Shown: positions 1-7,087 of the stretch, one piece after another
Numbering within the stretch: position 1 is the stretch's first letter
Layout: each line of letters opens with the position of its first letter
Assembly (NCBI GenBank): GCA_045226335.1
Contig: JBGVCH010000062.1
Span: 1 to 12,836, forward strand
Source of the DNA: RUG11272 sp045226335
GTDB taxonomy: Bacteria > Bacillota > Clostridia > Christensenellales > Aristaeellaceae
Direction: 5' to 3'
Length of the DNA: 12,836 bases
Program-made: the position numbers and the translations under genes
Notes under the pieces: model-generated
Told to the model about the DNA's origin: nothing
The model's database searches: none
The model's input: only the letters and a program-made list of their open reading frames with translations

Positions 1-879
1 CACCAGCCGGTCCGCGGCGAATCCCTGCACCCCGAGCCGCTTTGCGTACTCGCTCTGGGGGATTTTTTCGTACTGCATGATCTTGAGCTGCTGCAGGAGC
101 CTGTACTGCCGCAGCAGCAGGGACAGGATCCCCAGCCGTTCCTCCCCCGCCTCCAGCAGGCTCTGCATCAGGCGGAAGGCATTGCCCTGCCGTCCGGCCA
201 TCACTGCGTCGATCATCTGGAACACTGTGTATTCCCCGGTGCGGGTGGCGGCCGCCTGCACCGCGTTGACCGGGACGAAATCCCCATTGCACAGGGCGGC
301 GATCTTGTCGATCTCCCCGCTGAGGCGATTGCTGTCCGAGCCCGAGATGAACACCAGCTCCCGGGCCGCCGCGGGATCACAGCTCTTGCCCAGCTCCGCA
401 AAACGCGCCGTGATCCAGCCCTGCAGTTCGGCGTCCGCCATGGGGCTGAAGCTGACCACGCGCTTGGCCTGGTTCAGGGCCTTGGGCAGCTTTTTCCGCA
501 GGTCGGAAGCGCCGTGCATCACGAACAGCAGCAGGGTCGTGGGCGGGACCCGTCCGATGTAGCCGCAGAGGCGCTCGTCCGCCTCCGCCCGTCCCGTCAG
601 GCCTGTCTGTTCCCGCACCACCACCAGCCGCATGGCGGAGGCGAACGGCACCGTCTCGCAGGAGGCGATGAGGGCATCCGGATCCGGATCGGTCAGGACC
701 GCCCCGTCCATCTCCTCCAGCCCCGGGGTCAACAGCGCGGCGCGGATCTCCCGGATCGCGTCCTCCCGCAGCTTATCCTCGGTGCCCTCCAGCAGCCAGG
801 CGCCGTTCAGCCTGCCCTGCCGCAGCAGGTTCATAAAGGCCTGCCGTCCGATGCCGCGGTCCTTGTCCTGCCAAGCCAT
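1..879 (-). CDS. holA: DNA polymerase III delta subunit HolA (3' end beyond window)
   Basis: The delta subunit of the clamp-loader complex opens the beta sliding clamp and loads it on DNA in the cytoplasm. The frame is open for 293 codons from an ATG at 879 to the left edge; the family is usually about 330-345 residues, so some 40-50 C-terminal residues are missing. It begins MAWQDKDRGIGRQAF. Family features seen are the N-terminal stretch NGAWLLEGTEDKLREDAI (delta proteins start with a 'yLl.G.e..l..e' segment), a middle LLLFVMHGASDLRKKLPKAL, the NRLSGEIDKIAALC helix, and the C-terminal LSLLLRQYRLLQQLKIM helix of the collar domain. A GGAGGA ribosome binding site (886-891) lies in the last codons of comEC and decides the start; comEC stops 2 nt upstream, so the two are probably translationally coupled. 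The comEC-holA order is conserved in many Bacillota, where rpsT often follows. Confidence 0.93.
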   Translation of the reverse strand, partial: MAWQDKDRGIGRQAFMNLLRQGRLNGAWLLEGTEDKLREDAIREIRAALLTPGLEEMDGAVLTDPDPDALIASCETVPFASAMRLVVVREQTGLTGRAEADERLCGYIGRVPPTTLLLFVMHGASDLRKKLPKALNQAKRVVSFSPMADAELQGWITARFAELGKSCDPAAARELVFISGSDSNRLSGEIDKIAALCNGDFVPVNAVQAAATRTGEYTVFQMIDAVMAGRQGNAFRLMQSLLEAGEERLGILSLLLRQYRLLQQLKIMQYEKIPQSEYAKRLGVQGFAADRLV

Positions 880-881
880 GC

Positions 882-3206
882 CTATTCCTCCAGAGGTTCT
901 TCGTCATCATCCGCCGCCAGGGTCGGCGCGCGATATCCGTTCACAGTCCACCCGCCCCCGCTCAGGGTGATCCGAACGGCCCCCACGTTCTGCGTCGCGT
1001 ACACCGGGATGTCCCCGGCTTTTTCGACCGTGTTCTTCCAGCGCGTCCCGTCCCCGCCGGACAGGATCATGGCGGCCGGGGCCACCGCCTCCAGAAACTC
1101 CGGTGACGTCGAACCCGCGGATCCGTGGTGGGCGACTTTCAGAATGTCGGCCGGTTCGGCGCAGTACATCTCGTATCCGCCCGTCAGATCGCCGCAGGTC
1201 AGGAGGCTGACCCCCTGAAGCTCCAGCCGCAGCGCCATACTGGCATCGTTGGCGTTCAGCCCGTCGCGGACCTTCCCCTCCTCCGGCCACAGCACCGTGG
1301 CTGAGCCGGAAGGCAACCCGAACGTGTCGCCCCGGGCGGCGTAAACCACCTCTGTCCCGCCGGCCTTCAGCCTGTCCAGCACCGCAAGGCAGTCCTCCGA
1401 CACGGCCGGCTTTTCCGCACCCCAGGGCAGGATGACCCTGCGGACGGGGATCCGGTCCCGCAGGAGCGCGTCCACCCCCATCACGTGATCCGCGTGGAGG
1501 TGCGTGATCACCAGGGTGTCCACGCCCAGACGCCGCTGGTGCAGCCAGGTGGACAGGGTGCTGTCCTCCCCCGCGTCAATGACCCAGACCGTGTCCTCGT
1601 CCCGGAGCACGGCGGCGTCGGCGTTCCGCACGCTGAGCTGCAGGTACTCCGTGCCGTGGTGCGGCCACGGAATCACGGACATGGCGATCACCGCCAGGCC
1701 CGCCGCAGTCAGCGCCAGGCACACGCGCGGCCGGAAGCGGATCAGGCAGCACAGGCCGATCATCATCAGCAGCCAGCCGGCCCCGGTGACCGCGTTGCCC
1801 TGCTTCGTCCAGAGCACGATCCAGTCCGCCTGCGCCATCCATCGGACCGCGCCGGTGAGGGCGCCGGTCATTCCGCCGCATAGGCTCCCGAAGGCCGGCC
1901 CGACGACAGGGATCGCCATCACCAGCAGCAGGATCCAGAACAGCGTCAGGACCACCGAGGCCAGGGCCAGGACAAAGACGTTCAGCACCGTGGAGAGCAG
2001 GGGAAGCTCATGGTACCAGTACAGCTGCGGCAGCAGGATCCCGACCTGGACCGACAGGCTCAGGGTAAAGCCGTTCCAGAGCCAGTCCAGAGCCTTGTAT
2101 CGCCGCCGCAGGCTGCCGGGGCGGGGCCAGCGGTACAGCACGGGCCGTACCATCACGATCCCCAGCAGCGCGCCGTAGGAGAGGTGAAAGCCCGCGCTGA
2201 ACAGCTGCGCCGGGTTGATGAGCAGGTTGATAACAGCCGCCGCCGACAGGAGGTGCAGCCCCTCCGATTTCCGGTGGCGCAGCGCGCCGTATTCCCGGAG
2301 AAGGATCAGCGCCGTGGCGCGGATCACCGGTGCGCCCAGCCCGGTCAAAATGCAGTAGAACGCCAGCAGCGCCGCCACCAGCGGAAACCGGACCGCCCGC
2401 GGGACCCGGAGCTTCTTCAGCGCCCAGGCCACCGCCGCGAACAGCACCCCCACATGGAAACCGCTGACGGACAGCAGATGCGCGATGCCCAATCGTGAGA
2501 AGCTGTCCCGGTCCTCCGAGGGCACCAGGTTCCGCACGCCCAGAAGCATGGCCGCGGCATAGCCCCCGGCCTCCTCCCCCATGACTGCCCGGAGCCTTTC
2601 GGTCAGGGCGTGCCGGAGAGACGCCGCCGCGCCCCACAGGCTCCGGCGGTCCTGGGAAACCGTCAGGTTGTCCTTCCCGTACAGCCCCACGGTGACGCCG
2701 CGCTCCAGCAGGTATTCCGAGAAGTCGAAGCCGCCCGGATTGTCCGCGCCTCCGGGGTAATACAGACTGAAGTCTCCTTCAACGCAGACGCCCGGCGTCA
2801 GGCCTTCCGGAAGCTCTGTGCTGTAGAAGGTCCAGTAGGCGCCGCCGGAAAAGGGCACGCCGTCGATGATCACGTTCCGCAGCACGGTCTTGTGCTGGGT
2901 GCGGCTGCCATCCCGGATCTCCTCCGCCACGATGCCGCTGACATGCCGGGTCCCGGTTTTCGGCAGCCTTTGATGCCATGTGTGCCAGCCCAACAGGGCG
3001 CCGAGGCACAGCAGCAGCGCCGCCGCGGAAGCGCACCGGGCCCGGGGCTCCCGGACCGACACCCCGCAGGCGGCGGCCGCGGCCAGGGCACCCAGTGCGG
3101 CCCAATACCAGCTGCCGGAAAACCGCCCGGCCGCGATCCCCGCCATGAAGGCCAGGGCACAGACCGGCAGCAGCCAGCGGAGCCAGGCCGGCGTCAGGCG
3201 TCTCAC
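882..3206 (-). CDS. comEC: ComEC/Rec2 DNA-uptake channel protein with C-terminal MBL domain
   Basis: This membrane protein is the channel that carries single-stranded DNA across the cytoplasmic membrane during natural transformation. At 774 residues it has the full family length. In order: N-terminal membrane helices (about 10-75), a soluble OB-like/DUF4131 region (about 85-185), the multi-helix competence domain (about 210-510) with the diagnostic IAHLLSVSGFHVGVL motif at 241-255, and a C-terminal metallo-beta-lactamase domain (about 520-755). The MBL domain keeps the metal motif H569-x-H571-x-D573-H574, a CGD motif at 671-673 and H693-H694. The start is GTG at 3206, overlapping the stop of the upstream MBL gene by 4 nt (GTGA), so translation is probably coupled; no strong separate ribosome binding site is seen. 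It could also act in DNA scavenging. No comEA or comEB is in the window. Confidence 0.95.
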   Translation of the reverse strand: MRRLTPAWLRWLLPVCALAFMAGIAAGRFSGSWYWAALGALAAAAACGVSVREPRARCASAAALLLCLGALLGWHTWHQRLPKTGTRHVSGIVAEEIRDGSRTQHKTVLRNVIIDGVPFSGGAYWTFYSTELPEGLTPGVCVEGDFSLYYPGGADNPGGFDFSEYLLERGVTVGLYGKDNLTVSQDRRSLWGAAASLRHALTERLRAVMGEEAGGYAAAMLLGVRNLVPSEDRDSFSRLGIAHLLSVSGFHVGVLFAAVAWALKKLRVPRAVRFPLVAALLAFYCILTGLGAPVIRATALILLREYGALRHRKSEGLHLLSAAAVINLLINPAQLFSAGFHLSYGALLGIVMVRPVLYRWPRPGSLRRRYKALDWLWNGFTLSLSVQVGILLPQLYWYHELPLLSTVLNVFVLALASVVLTLFWILLLVMAIPVVGPAFGSLCGGMTGALTGAVRWMAQADWIVLWTKQGNAVTGAGWLLMMIGLCCLIRFRPRVCLALTAAGLAVIAMSVIPWPHHGTEYLQLSVRNADAAVLRDEDTVWVIDAGEDSTLSTWLHQRRLGVDTLVITHLHADHVMGVDALLRDRIPVRRVILPWGAEKPAVSEDCLAVLDRLKAGGTEVVYAARGDTFGLPSGSATVLWPEEGKVRDGLNANDASMALRLELQGVSLLTCGDLTGGYEMYCAEPADILKVAHHGSAGSTSPEFLEAVAPAAMILSGGDGTRWKNTVEKAGDIPVYATQNVGAVRITLSGGGWTVNGYRAPTLAADDDEEPLEE
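886..891 (-). promoter_or_regulatory. Ribosome binding site of holA
   Basis: GGAGGA on the minus strand, 6 nt before the holA ATG at 879. It sits inside the final codons of comEC (Leu-Glu-Glu-stop) and fixes the holA start. Confidence 0.8.
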
Positions 3207-3919
3207 AGCGTGTAGACCGCGCCGCGGTGTGCCGCTTCCGCCGCGGGGAAGACCGCCCGGGCCTCCCGCAGCAGGGTCTCACGGTCCAGCAGCGGGTTGA
3301 AATGGGTCACCACCAGCTGTCCGGCGCCTGCGTCCCGGGCCAGGCGGGCGGCCAGCGCGGCGGACAGGTGCGGCTTGCTCTCCGCCCACATCGCCTCCGG
3401 AAACAGGCCGTCCGCCAGCAGCAGGTCGGCGCCCCGGGCGAAATCCTCCAGACCGGCCAGCGTATTGGTGTCCCCGGTGTAGCTGAGGGTCTTCCCCTCG
3501 ATCGTCAGCCGATACATCAGCGCCGGCACCGGGTGGCGCGCCTCAAAAGCCTCCACGTCAAAGCAGCCCAACTTCACGCGGTCCCCGGGTTTGAGGGCGT
3601 GCATGCGGACGCAGCTCTCCCGGAGGAGCGCCGCGTACACCGGGCTGCCGGGGTCCTCCGGGCCATAGACGTCCAGGACCGCGCCGCGGGCCTGCAGTCG
3701 GTAGATCAGCGGCAGAGCGTCGGCACAGTGGTCGTGATGCCAGTGGGAAAAGGCCAGCGCAGTCAGGGTCTCCGGATCGCGCAGCGCGGTCAGCGCCGCC
3801 AGGTTGCCGCTGCCCAGGTCCAGGGCCACCGCGTCCTCGCCGGCCTCCGCCAGGTAGCCGGAGGTGGCGCCGCCGGCCCCCGGGAAAGGCCCCTCACAGC
3901 CCAAAACCGTCAGTTTCAT
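3203..3919 (-). CDS. MBL-fold metal-dependent hydrolase, YhfI-like
   Basis: A 238-residue stand-alone metallo-beta-lactamase-fold hydrolase, expected to be cytoplasmic as no signal peptide is seen. It begins MKLTVLGCEGPFPGAGGATSGYL, as in the YhfI/RNase Z-like branch. The metal motif is SHWHHDH (HxHxDH); further ligand positions appear as ARHPVP, YTGDTN (Asp) and VTHFNP (His). The substrate cannot be told: relatives include RNase Z-like and phosphodiesterase enzymes, but the long RNase Z exosite arm is not evident. I chose the ATG at 3919 over a TTG 15 nt upstream (3934), because the TTG lies against the GGGAGG ribosome binding site (3927-3932), which is 7 nt from this ATG. The znuA-like gene ends 15 nt upstream and comEC overlaps its stop by 4 nt, so it is an inner gene of the operon. 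Confidence 0.88.
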   Translation of the reverse strand: MKLTVLGCEGPFPGAGGATSGYLAEAGEDAVALDLGSGNLAALTALRDPETLTALAFSHWHHDHCADALPLIYRLQARGAVLDVYGPEDPGSPVYAALLRESCVRMHALKPGDRVKLGCFDVEAFEARHPVPALMYRLTIEGKTLSYTGDTNTLAGLEDFARGADLLLADGLFPEAMWAESKPHLSAALAARLARDAGAGQLVVTHFNPLLDRETLLREARAVFPAAEAAHRGAVYTL

Positions 3920-3926
3920 GATCGTG

Positions 3927-3932
3927 CCTCCC
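3927..3932 (-). promoter_or_regulatory. Ribosome binding site that decides the MBL hydrolase start
   Basis: GGGAGG on the minus strand, 7 nt before ATG 3919. The longer reading frame starting at TTG 3934 would place this site inside the coding region, so the shorter start is preferred. Confidence 0.75.
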
Positions 3933-3934
3933 AA

Positions 3935-4900
3935 TCATTCCGCGCCCAGCAGCGCTTTGAGCAATGTGTCCGCGTTTTCCCGCATGACATCCTCATAACG
4001 GGTCAGCGCCGGCTTCTCCGGGCCCGTGACGCAGGGGTCCAGGGTCCAGATCGCCGCGCCGGTCTCCTCGCTGATGGTCCGGGCCGCCGCGTCGGAGTAC
4101 TGCGGCTCTGTGAACAGCGGCGGGTTGCCAAGTTCCCGCTCCTCCCGGATCAGGTCCATCATCTCCCGGGCGGAAAGGGGGTCCCCCGGCTCCCGGGCCA
4201 TCACGGCCGCAATGTCCAGGCCGTAGGCGTCGGCGAAGTAGGGGAAAGCCTCGTGGAAAGTCACGATGGACTGCCCCCGGACCGGGGCCAGGGTTTCCCT
4301 CAGCTCCTCGTCCAGGATGTCCAAGCGCGTCAGGTATGCCTGCAGATTGGCATCGATGGCTTCCGCATGCCGCGGCATGGCCTCCTTCAGGCCCTCGGCG
4401 AGGTTGGCCGCCATGATCTTCGCGTTGGCGACGCTCATCCAGATATGGGGGTTGGTGTCGTGGTGATGACCGCGGGCATCATGGTGGTCATGATCTTCGC
4501 CGTGGTCATGATCCTCGTCGTGATCCTCGTCATGGTCTTCGTCGTGGTCGTGCCCCTCGTCGTCTTCTTCCGGCAGCAGTTCCACCCCCGCCGAGGCGTC
4601 CACCACCGTCAGCTCCGGCAGGGCTTCGTACACGTGGGTCAGATACTCCTCCATGCCCGCGCCATTGATAAGAAAGACGTCGGCGGAGGAGAGGGCCTTC
4701 ATGTCGCTGACGGTCAGCTGGTAATCGTGGAGGCAGCCGAAGTCCGGTGCTGCCAGGTTCCGCACCTCCACGTCCGGCAAGCCGTCACAGAGGTTCAGCG
4801 CAAAGAGATAAATCGGGTAAAAGGATGTGACCACCGTTTCCCCCAGGGCCGCCGCCGGCAGCATCAATGCCAGCAGCAGCGCGGCCATCCGTTTCATCAT
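3935..4900 (-). CDS. znuA: ZnuA/TroA-family zinc substrate-binding protein
   Basis: Extracytoplasmic metal-binding component (cluster 9) of a zinc or manganese ABC importer, about 321 residues. An N-terminal signal sequence runs to about residue 20 (MMKRMAALLLALMLPAAALG). Ligand-type residues sit in family motifs: H58 (CLHDYQ), H152 (TNPHIW), H216 (TFHEAFPYFADAYGLD) and probably E265 (TEPQYSDAAARTI). A His/Asp-rich loop at about 117-148 holds 12 histidines, partly as repeated HDED units; such loops are typical of zinc-specific members and argue for zinc over manganese. The start is uncertain: ATG 4921 overlaps the preceding gene by 14 nt, but the AGGAGT site at 4911-4916 better fits ATG 4900 (or 4897), which also gives a normal signal peptide. 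No lipobox cysteine follows the signal, which is odd for a monoderm binding protein. No permease or ATPase gene is nearby. Confidence 0.9.
   Translation of the reverse strand: MMKRMAALLLALMLPAAALGETVVTSFYPIYLFALNLCDGLPDVEVRNLAAPDFGCLHDYQLTVSDMKALSSADVFLINGAGMEEYLTHVYEALPELTVVDASAGVELLPEEDDEGHDHDEDHDEDHDEDHDHGEDHDHHDARGHHHDTNPHIWMSVANAKIMAANLAEGLKEAMPRHAEAIDANLQAYLTRLDILDEELRETLAPVRGQSIVTFHEAFPYFADAYGLDIAAVMAREPGDPLSAREMMDLIREERELGNPPLFTEPQYSDAAARTISEETGAAIWTLDPCVTGPEKPALTRYEDVMRENADTLLKALLGAE
4476..4562 (-). repeat. Short in-frame repeats coding the His/Asp loop of the ZnuA-like protein
   Basis: Imperfect 12-nt units encoding His-Asp-Glu-Asp are repeated about three times, followed by a looser His/Asp stretch. 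They form the metal-binding loop of the zinc-binding protein. Such units can gain or lose copies by slippage, so loop length may differ between strains (inference). Confidence 0.7.
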
Positions 4901-4907
4901 CCGTGTT

Positions 4908-5354
4908 TCAACTCCTGTCATTGAGGATCCTGCGCATCAGGGCCCGCTCCTCCTCGGACTGAAAGGCTCCGAAGCGTCCACACAGCGTCCGCAGGGCCGC
5001 CGGTGAGCCGGTCTCCATGGCCCAGGCCCGCACCAGCTCGCAGTTGGCCGCGTGTTCCGGCAGGTCCGCGAAGAGCAGCTCCATCAGGTCATCCGCGCCA
5101 TCGGCCAGGTCCTGGGTCGTGACCTTTCGCCAGCCCTCCGCCGCGGGATAGCACATGCCGTCGCCCCAGCTTCGGCGGAGAGCACCGTAGACTTCGTCCT
5201 CCAGTCGCGATTCCAGCTCCTCCAGGGGCGTCTTCCGGGCCGCCCAGACCCGGAAGATCTGCGTGATCCGCAGGGAGGCCACGCCGTCAGCATCGATCCC
5301 CGCGCCGAACCGCCGGGCCAGCCGTTCCCGGACCGCTTCCTGCCTGACCGCCAT
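4908..5354 (-). CDS. Hypothetical protein, first gene of the comEC-holA operon
   Basis: I do not recognise this 148-residue protein. It begins MAVRQEAVRERLARRFGAG, lacks a signal peptide or membrane segment, is rich in charged residues and Ala/Leu, and looks mostly helical. Notable stretches are RITQIFRVWAARKTPLEELE and a C-terminal helix ending RALMRRILNDRS. A strong AGGAGG (5363-5368) 8 nt before ATG 5354 fixes the start; the frame stays open upstream to 5456, but that extension (Arg/Pro-rich, runs through the ribosome binding site) is rejected. It is probably the first gene of the operon, 7 nt from the preferred znuA start, and lies divergently from dnaA across the DnaA-box region. Confidence 0.75.
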   Translation of the reverse strand: MAVRQEAVRERLARRFGAGIDADGVASLRITQIFRVWAARKTPLEELESRLEDEVYGALRRSWGDGMCYPAAEGWRKVTTQDLADGADDLMELLFADLPEHAANCELVRAWAMETGSPAALRTLCGRFGAFQSEEERALMRRILNDRS

Positions 5355-5362
5355 CCGCTTTC

Positions 5363-5368
5363 CCTCCT
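5363..5368 (-). promoter_or_regulatory. Ribosome binding site that decides the start of the hypothetical gene
   Basis: Perfect AGGAGG on the minus strand, 8 nt before ATG 5354. It rules out the longer upstream extension of the same frame. Confidence 0.8.
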
Positions 5369-5519
5369 GTTCCGGACCTGTTCTTTCTCTTTTCGATGCG
5401 GGGGAGCAGATTCCTGCCTCAGGCGGCCGCCGCGCGTGAATATCATGCACGTTCATGCAGTCCGGGGCTATGGATTGTGGTCGCCGCGAGAGGCACCCAC
5501 AACAACTGGTGGTTCGAAG

Positions 5520-5528
5520 TTATCAACA
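5520..5528 (+). promoter_or_regulatory. DnaA box 1 (one mismatch)
   Basis: TTATCAACA, one mismatch from the TTATCCACA consensus. It sits in the same extended context (aag before, ggcaa after) as the perfect boxes downstream, which supports a common origin and a real site. Confidence 0.6.
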
Positions 5529-5559
5529 GGCAAATCTTCATGAGTATTCACGAAACCCC

Positions 5560-5588
5560 TTGTTTTTTGCCGCTTTTCGTGTTATCAT
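5560..5588 (+). promoter_or_regulatory. Candidate dnaA promoter
   Basis: A -35-like TTGTTT (5560-5565), a 17-bp spacer and a -10-like TATCAT (5583-5588, one mismatch). The -35 matches poorly outside TTG. If used, transcription would start near 5595 and the two perfect DnaA boxes would lie just inside the leader, a good position for repression of dnaA by its own product. Confidence 0.4.
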
Positions 5589-5611
5589 TGGAAAGTCGGA
5601 CTTGGTCCGGA

Positions 5612-5641
5612 AAGTTATCCACAGGCAAGTTATCCACAGGC
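5612..5641 (+). repeat. Two tandem 15-bp repeats, each with a perfect DnaA box
   Basis: The unit aagttatccacaggc occurs at 5612-5626 and directly again at 5627-5641. Each copy holds a perfect TTATCCACA box (5615-5623 and 5630-5638), in the same orientation, 15 bp apart. A third copy with one base changed is at 5517-5531. Tandem boxes this close favour cooperative DnaA binding. Confidence 0.85.
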
Positions 5642-5705
5642 CACGGCGCCCGCGCCGCCGCCTTTTTTCACCGGAATTCACCATTGAGAACGGGAGCCGA
5701 TCCGA

Positions 5706-7025
5706 ATGGATATGAATGAATTATGGGAGCGGATGTCCGCCCTGATCCGGAATGAGATGAACCCGATCAATTACAGCGCCATGATCCAGGACAACCTCTT
5801 TCCGGCTGCGCTGGAGGACGGCACGCTGTACCTGCGCATCGCCATGGAGCCGCTGAAGGCTTACATCAGCAGCAACTACATGCCCCTGTTCATGAGCGCT
5901 GCGGAACGGGTCAGCGGCAGGCCCACGGCGGTGGTGATCTGCACCCAGAGCGAGCTGGACCAGCGGAAGAACCCCAAACCCGCCAGGCCCCAGAGCCCCA
6001 GCGTTCAGCTCAACGACCGCTACACCTTCGACTCTTTTGTGGTGGGCGCCAACAACCGCTTTGCCCACGCCGCCTCCGTGGCGGTGGCCGACAACCCCGG
6101 CAAGGTCTACAACCCGCTGTTCATCTACGGCGGCGCCGGTCTGGGCAAGACGCACCTGATGCACGCCATCGGCCACTACATCCAGGAGCAGCACCCGGAG
6201 ATGCAGCTGGTCTACATCACCAGCGAATCCTTCACCAACGAGCTGATCTCCGCCATCCAGAAGGGCAAGGCCCTGGACTTCAAGAAGCGCTTCCGCAACG
6301 TGGACGTGCTGCTGGTGGACGACATCCAGTTCATCGCCGGCCGGGACTCCACCCAGGAGGAATTCTTTAATACCTTCAACGAACTCCACGGCGCCAGCAA
6401 ACAGATCGTGCTGACCAGCGACAAGCCGCCCCAGGAGATCCCCAAGCTGGAGGAGCGCCTCAAAAGCCGGTTCGGCGGCGGCGTCACCTGCGACATTCAG
6501 CGGCCGGACCTGGAGACCCGCATCGCCATCCTCCGCAAGAAGGCCCAGATGGAGGGCATCGACGTGCCCAACGATGTGCTGGAGCTCATCGCGGTGAACG
6601 TGGACAGCAACATCCGGGAGCTGGAGGGCAGCCTGAACCGCCTGCGGGCCTACGCCAATGTGGTGAACCGCCCCTACACCGAAGCCCTGTGCCGGGAAGC
6701 CCTGCGGGAGGTCTTTGAGAACAAGCACCGCCGCGCCATCACCCCGGACATGATCCTCCGGAGGGTCTGTGAGTTCTACGGCGTCAGCGAGGCCGACCTC
6801 CTCAGCGCCAACCGCCGCCGGGAGTTCGTCCAGCCGCGCCAGGTGGCCATGTACCTCACCCGGGAGATGACCGCCCTGTCCCTGCCCCAGATCGGCGCCT
6901 TCTTCGGCAACCGGGACCACTCCACCGTCATGCACGCCTGCAGCGTGGTGAACAGCGCCGTCGGCGAAGGCGGTACCTTGTCCGTGCAGATCACGGACCT
7001 GCGGGAAATGATCAAGGGAGTCTGA
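5706..7025 (+). CDS. dnaA: Chromosomal replication initiator protein DnaA
   Basis: DnaA is the ATP-dependent initiator that binds DnaA boxes and opens the origin. The 439-residue protein has all four domains: the N-terminal domain I (about 1-83, LWERMSALI), a short linker domain II (about 84-103, KNPKPARPQSPS), the AAA+ domain III and the DNA-binding domain IV. Visible are Walker A GGAGLGKT (142-149), Walker B LLVDDIQF (202-209), and the SRFGGGV segment near 254-260, where many DnaA proteins have a Trp in place of the middle Gly. The C-terminal signature is NRDHSTVMHA (402-411), after the helix-turn-helix TALSLPQIGAFFG. ATG 5706 is chosen for the GGGAG at 5692-5696, 9 nt upstream; a second ATG lies two codons on. 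Its DnaA-box leader suggests autoregulation. No dnaN follows: the gene ends at a terminator and faces the MATE operon. Confidence 0.97.
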   Translation: MDMNELWERMSALIRNEMNPINYSAMIQDNLFPAALEDGTLYLRIAMEPLKAYISSNYMPLFMSAAERVSGRPTAVVICTQSELDQRKNPKPARPQSPSVQLNDRYTFDSFVVGANNRFAHAASVAVADNPGKVYNPLFIYGGAGLGKTHLMHAIGHYIQEQHPEMQLVYITSESFTNELISAIQKGKALDFKKRFRNVDVLLVDDIQFIAGRDSTQEEFFNTFNELHGASKQIVLTSDKPPQEIPKLEERLKSRFGGGVTCDIQRPDLETRIAILRKKAQMEGIDVPNDVLELIAVNVDSNIRELEGSLNRLRAYANVVNRPYTEALCREALREVFENKHRRAITPDMILRRVCEFYGVSEADLLSANRRREFVQPRQVAMYLTREMTALSLPQIGAFFGNRDHSTVMHACSVVNSAVGEGGTLSVQITDLREMIKGV

Positions 7026-7039
7026 CATCCGGCTCCGTC

Positions 7040-7080
7040 AAAAAGCGGATCGCCCCGGCCGGGGAGCGGATCCGCTTTTT
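7040..7080. terminator. Bidirectional Rho-independent terminator between dnaA and the MATE gene
   Basis: A perfect 12-bp inverted repeat (7040-7051 with 7069-7080) begins with five A and ends with five T, so the transcript carries a U-tract in either direction. The enclosed 17 nt hold CCCCGGCCGGGG, which can extend or replace the hairpin. It starts 15 nt after the dnaA stop and ends 7 nt from the stop of the convergent MATE gene, so it can serve both. Confidence 0.9.
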
Positions 7081-7087
7081 GCTGTTG

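Larger units (their letters stand above)
5355..5705. other. Gene-free region between divergent operon and dnaA; possible replication origin
   Basis: This 351-bp stretch separates the minus-strand operon from dnaA. Its right half is clearly more AT-rich than the rest of the window, notably about 5517-5620, and carries DnaA boxes on the plus strand at 5520-5528, 5615-5623 and 5630-5638. A GC-rich patch (about 5639-5661) follows the last box, then dnaA. This layout is seen at oriC and at autoregulated dnaA promoters. Only three boxes are convincing, no classical DnaA-trio tract was recognised, and dnaN is absent, so origin function is plausible but not shown. No confident promoter for the leftward operon was found in it. 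Confidence 0.6.

Noticed and set aside
3920..3934. Longer start (TTG 3934) of the MBL hydrolase
   Set aside because: The added residues are encoded by the GGGAGG ribosome binding site itself; the ATG at 3919 gives the family's usual N-terminus.
4490..4562. Short repeats considered as a possible CRISPR-like or other array
   Set aside because: The units are in-frame 12-nt repeats coding His-Asp-Glu-Asp in the zinc-binding protein, without spacers.
3227..4924. A 565-codon open frame on the plus strand
   Set aside because: It lies entirely opposite the MBL hydrolase and ZnuA-like genes, which match known families. The product is His/Gln/Arg/Val-rich and low in complexity, typical of antisense frames in GC-rich DNA.
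5355..5456. N-terminal extension of the hypothetical gene to 5456
   Set aside because: A perfect AGGAGG lies 8 nt before ATG 5354, and the extension is Arg/Pro-rich and unstructured.
5444..5459. Direct repeat CATGCA-CGTT-CATGCA as a possible operator of the leftward operon
   Set aside because: It is short, occurs once, and no convincing promoter could be placed beside it.
5721..7028. A 435-codon open frame on the minus strand opposite dnaA
   Set aside because: It mirrors dnaA codon by codon and gives a Val/His/Gly-rich sequence without any family motif; dnaA is certain.
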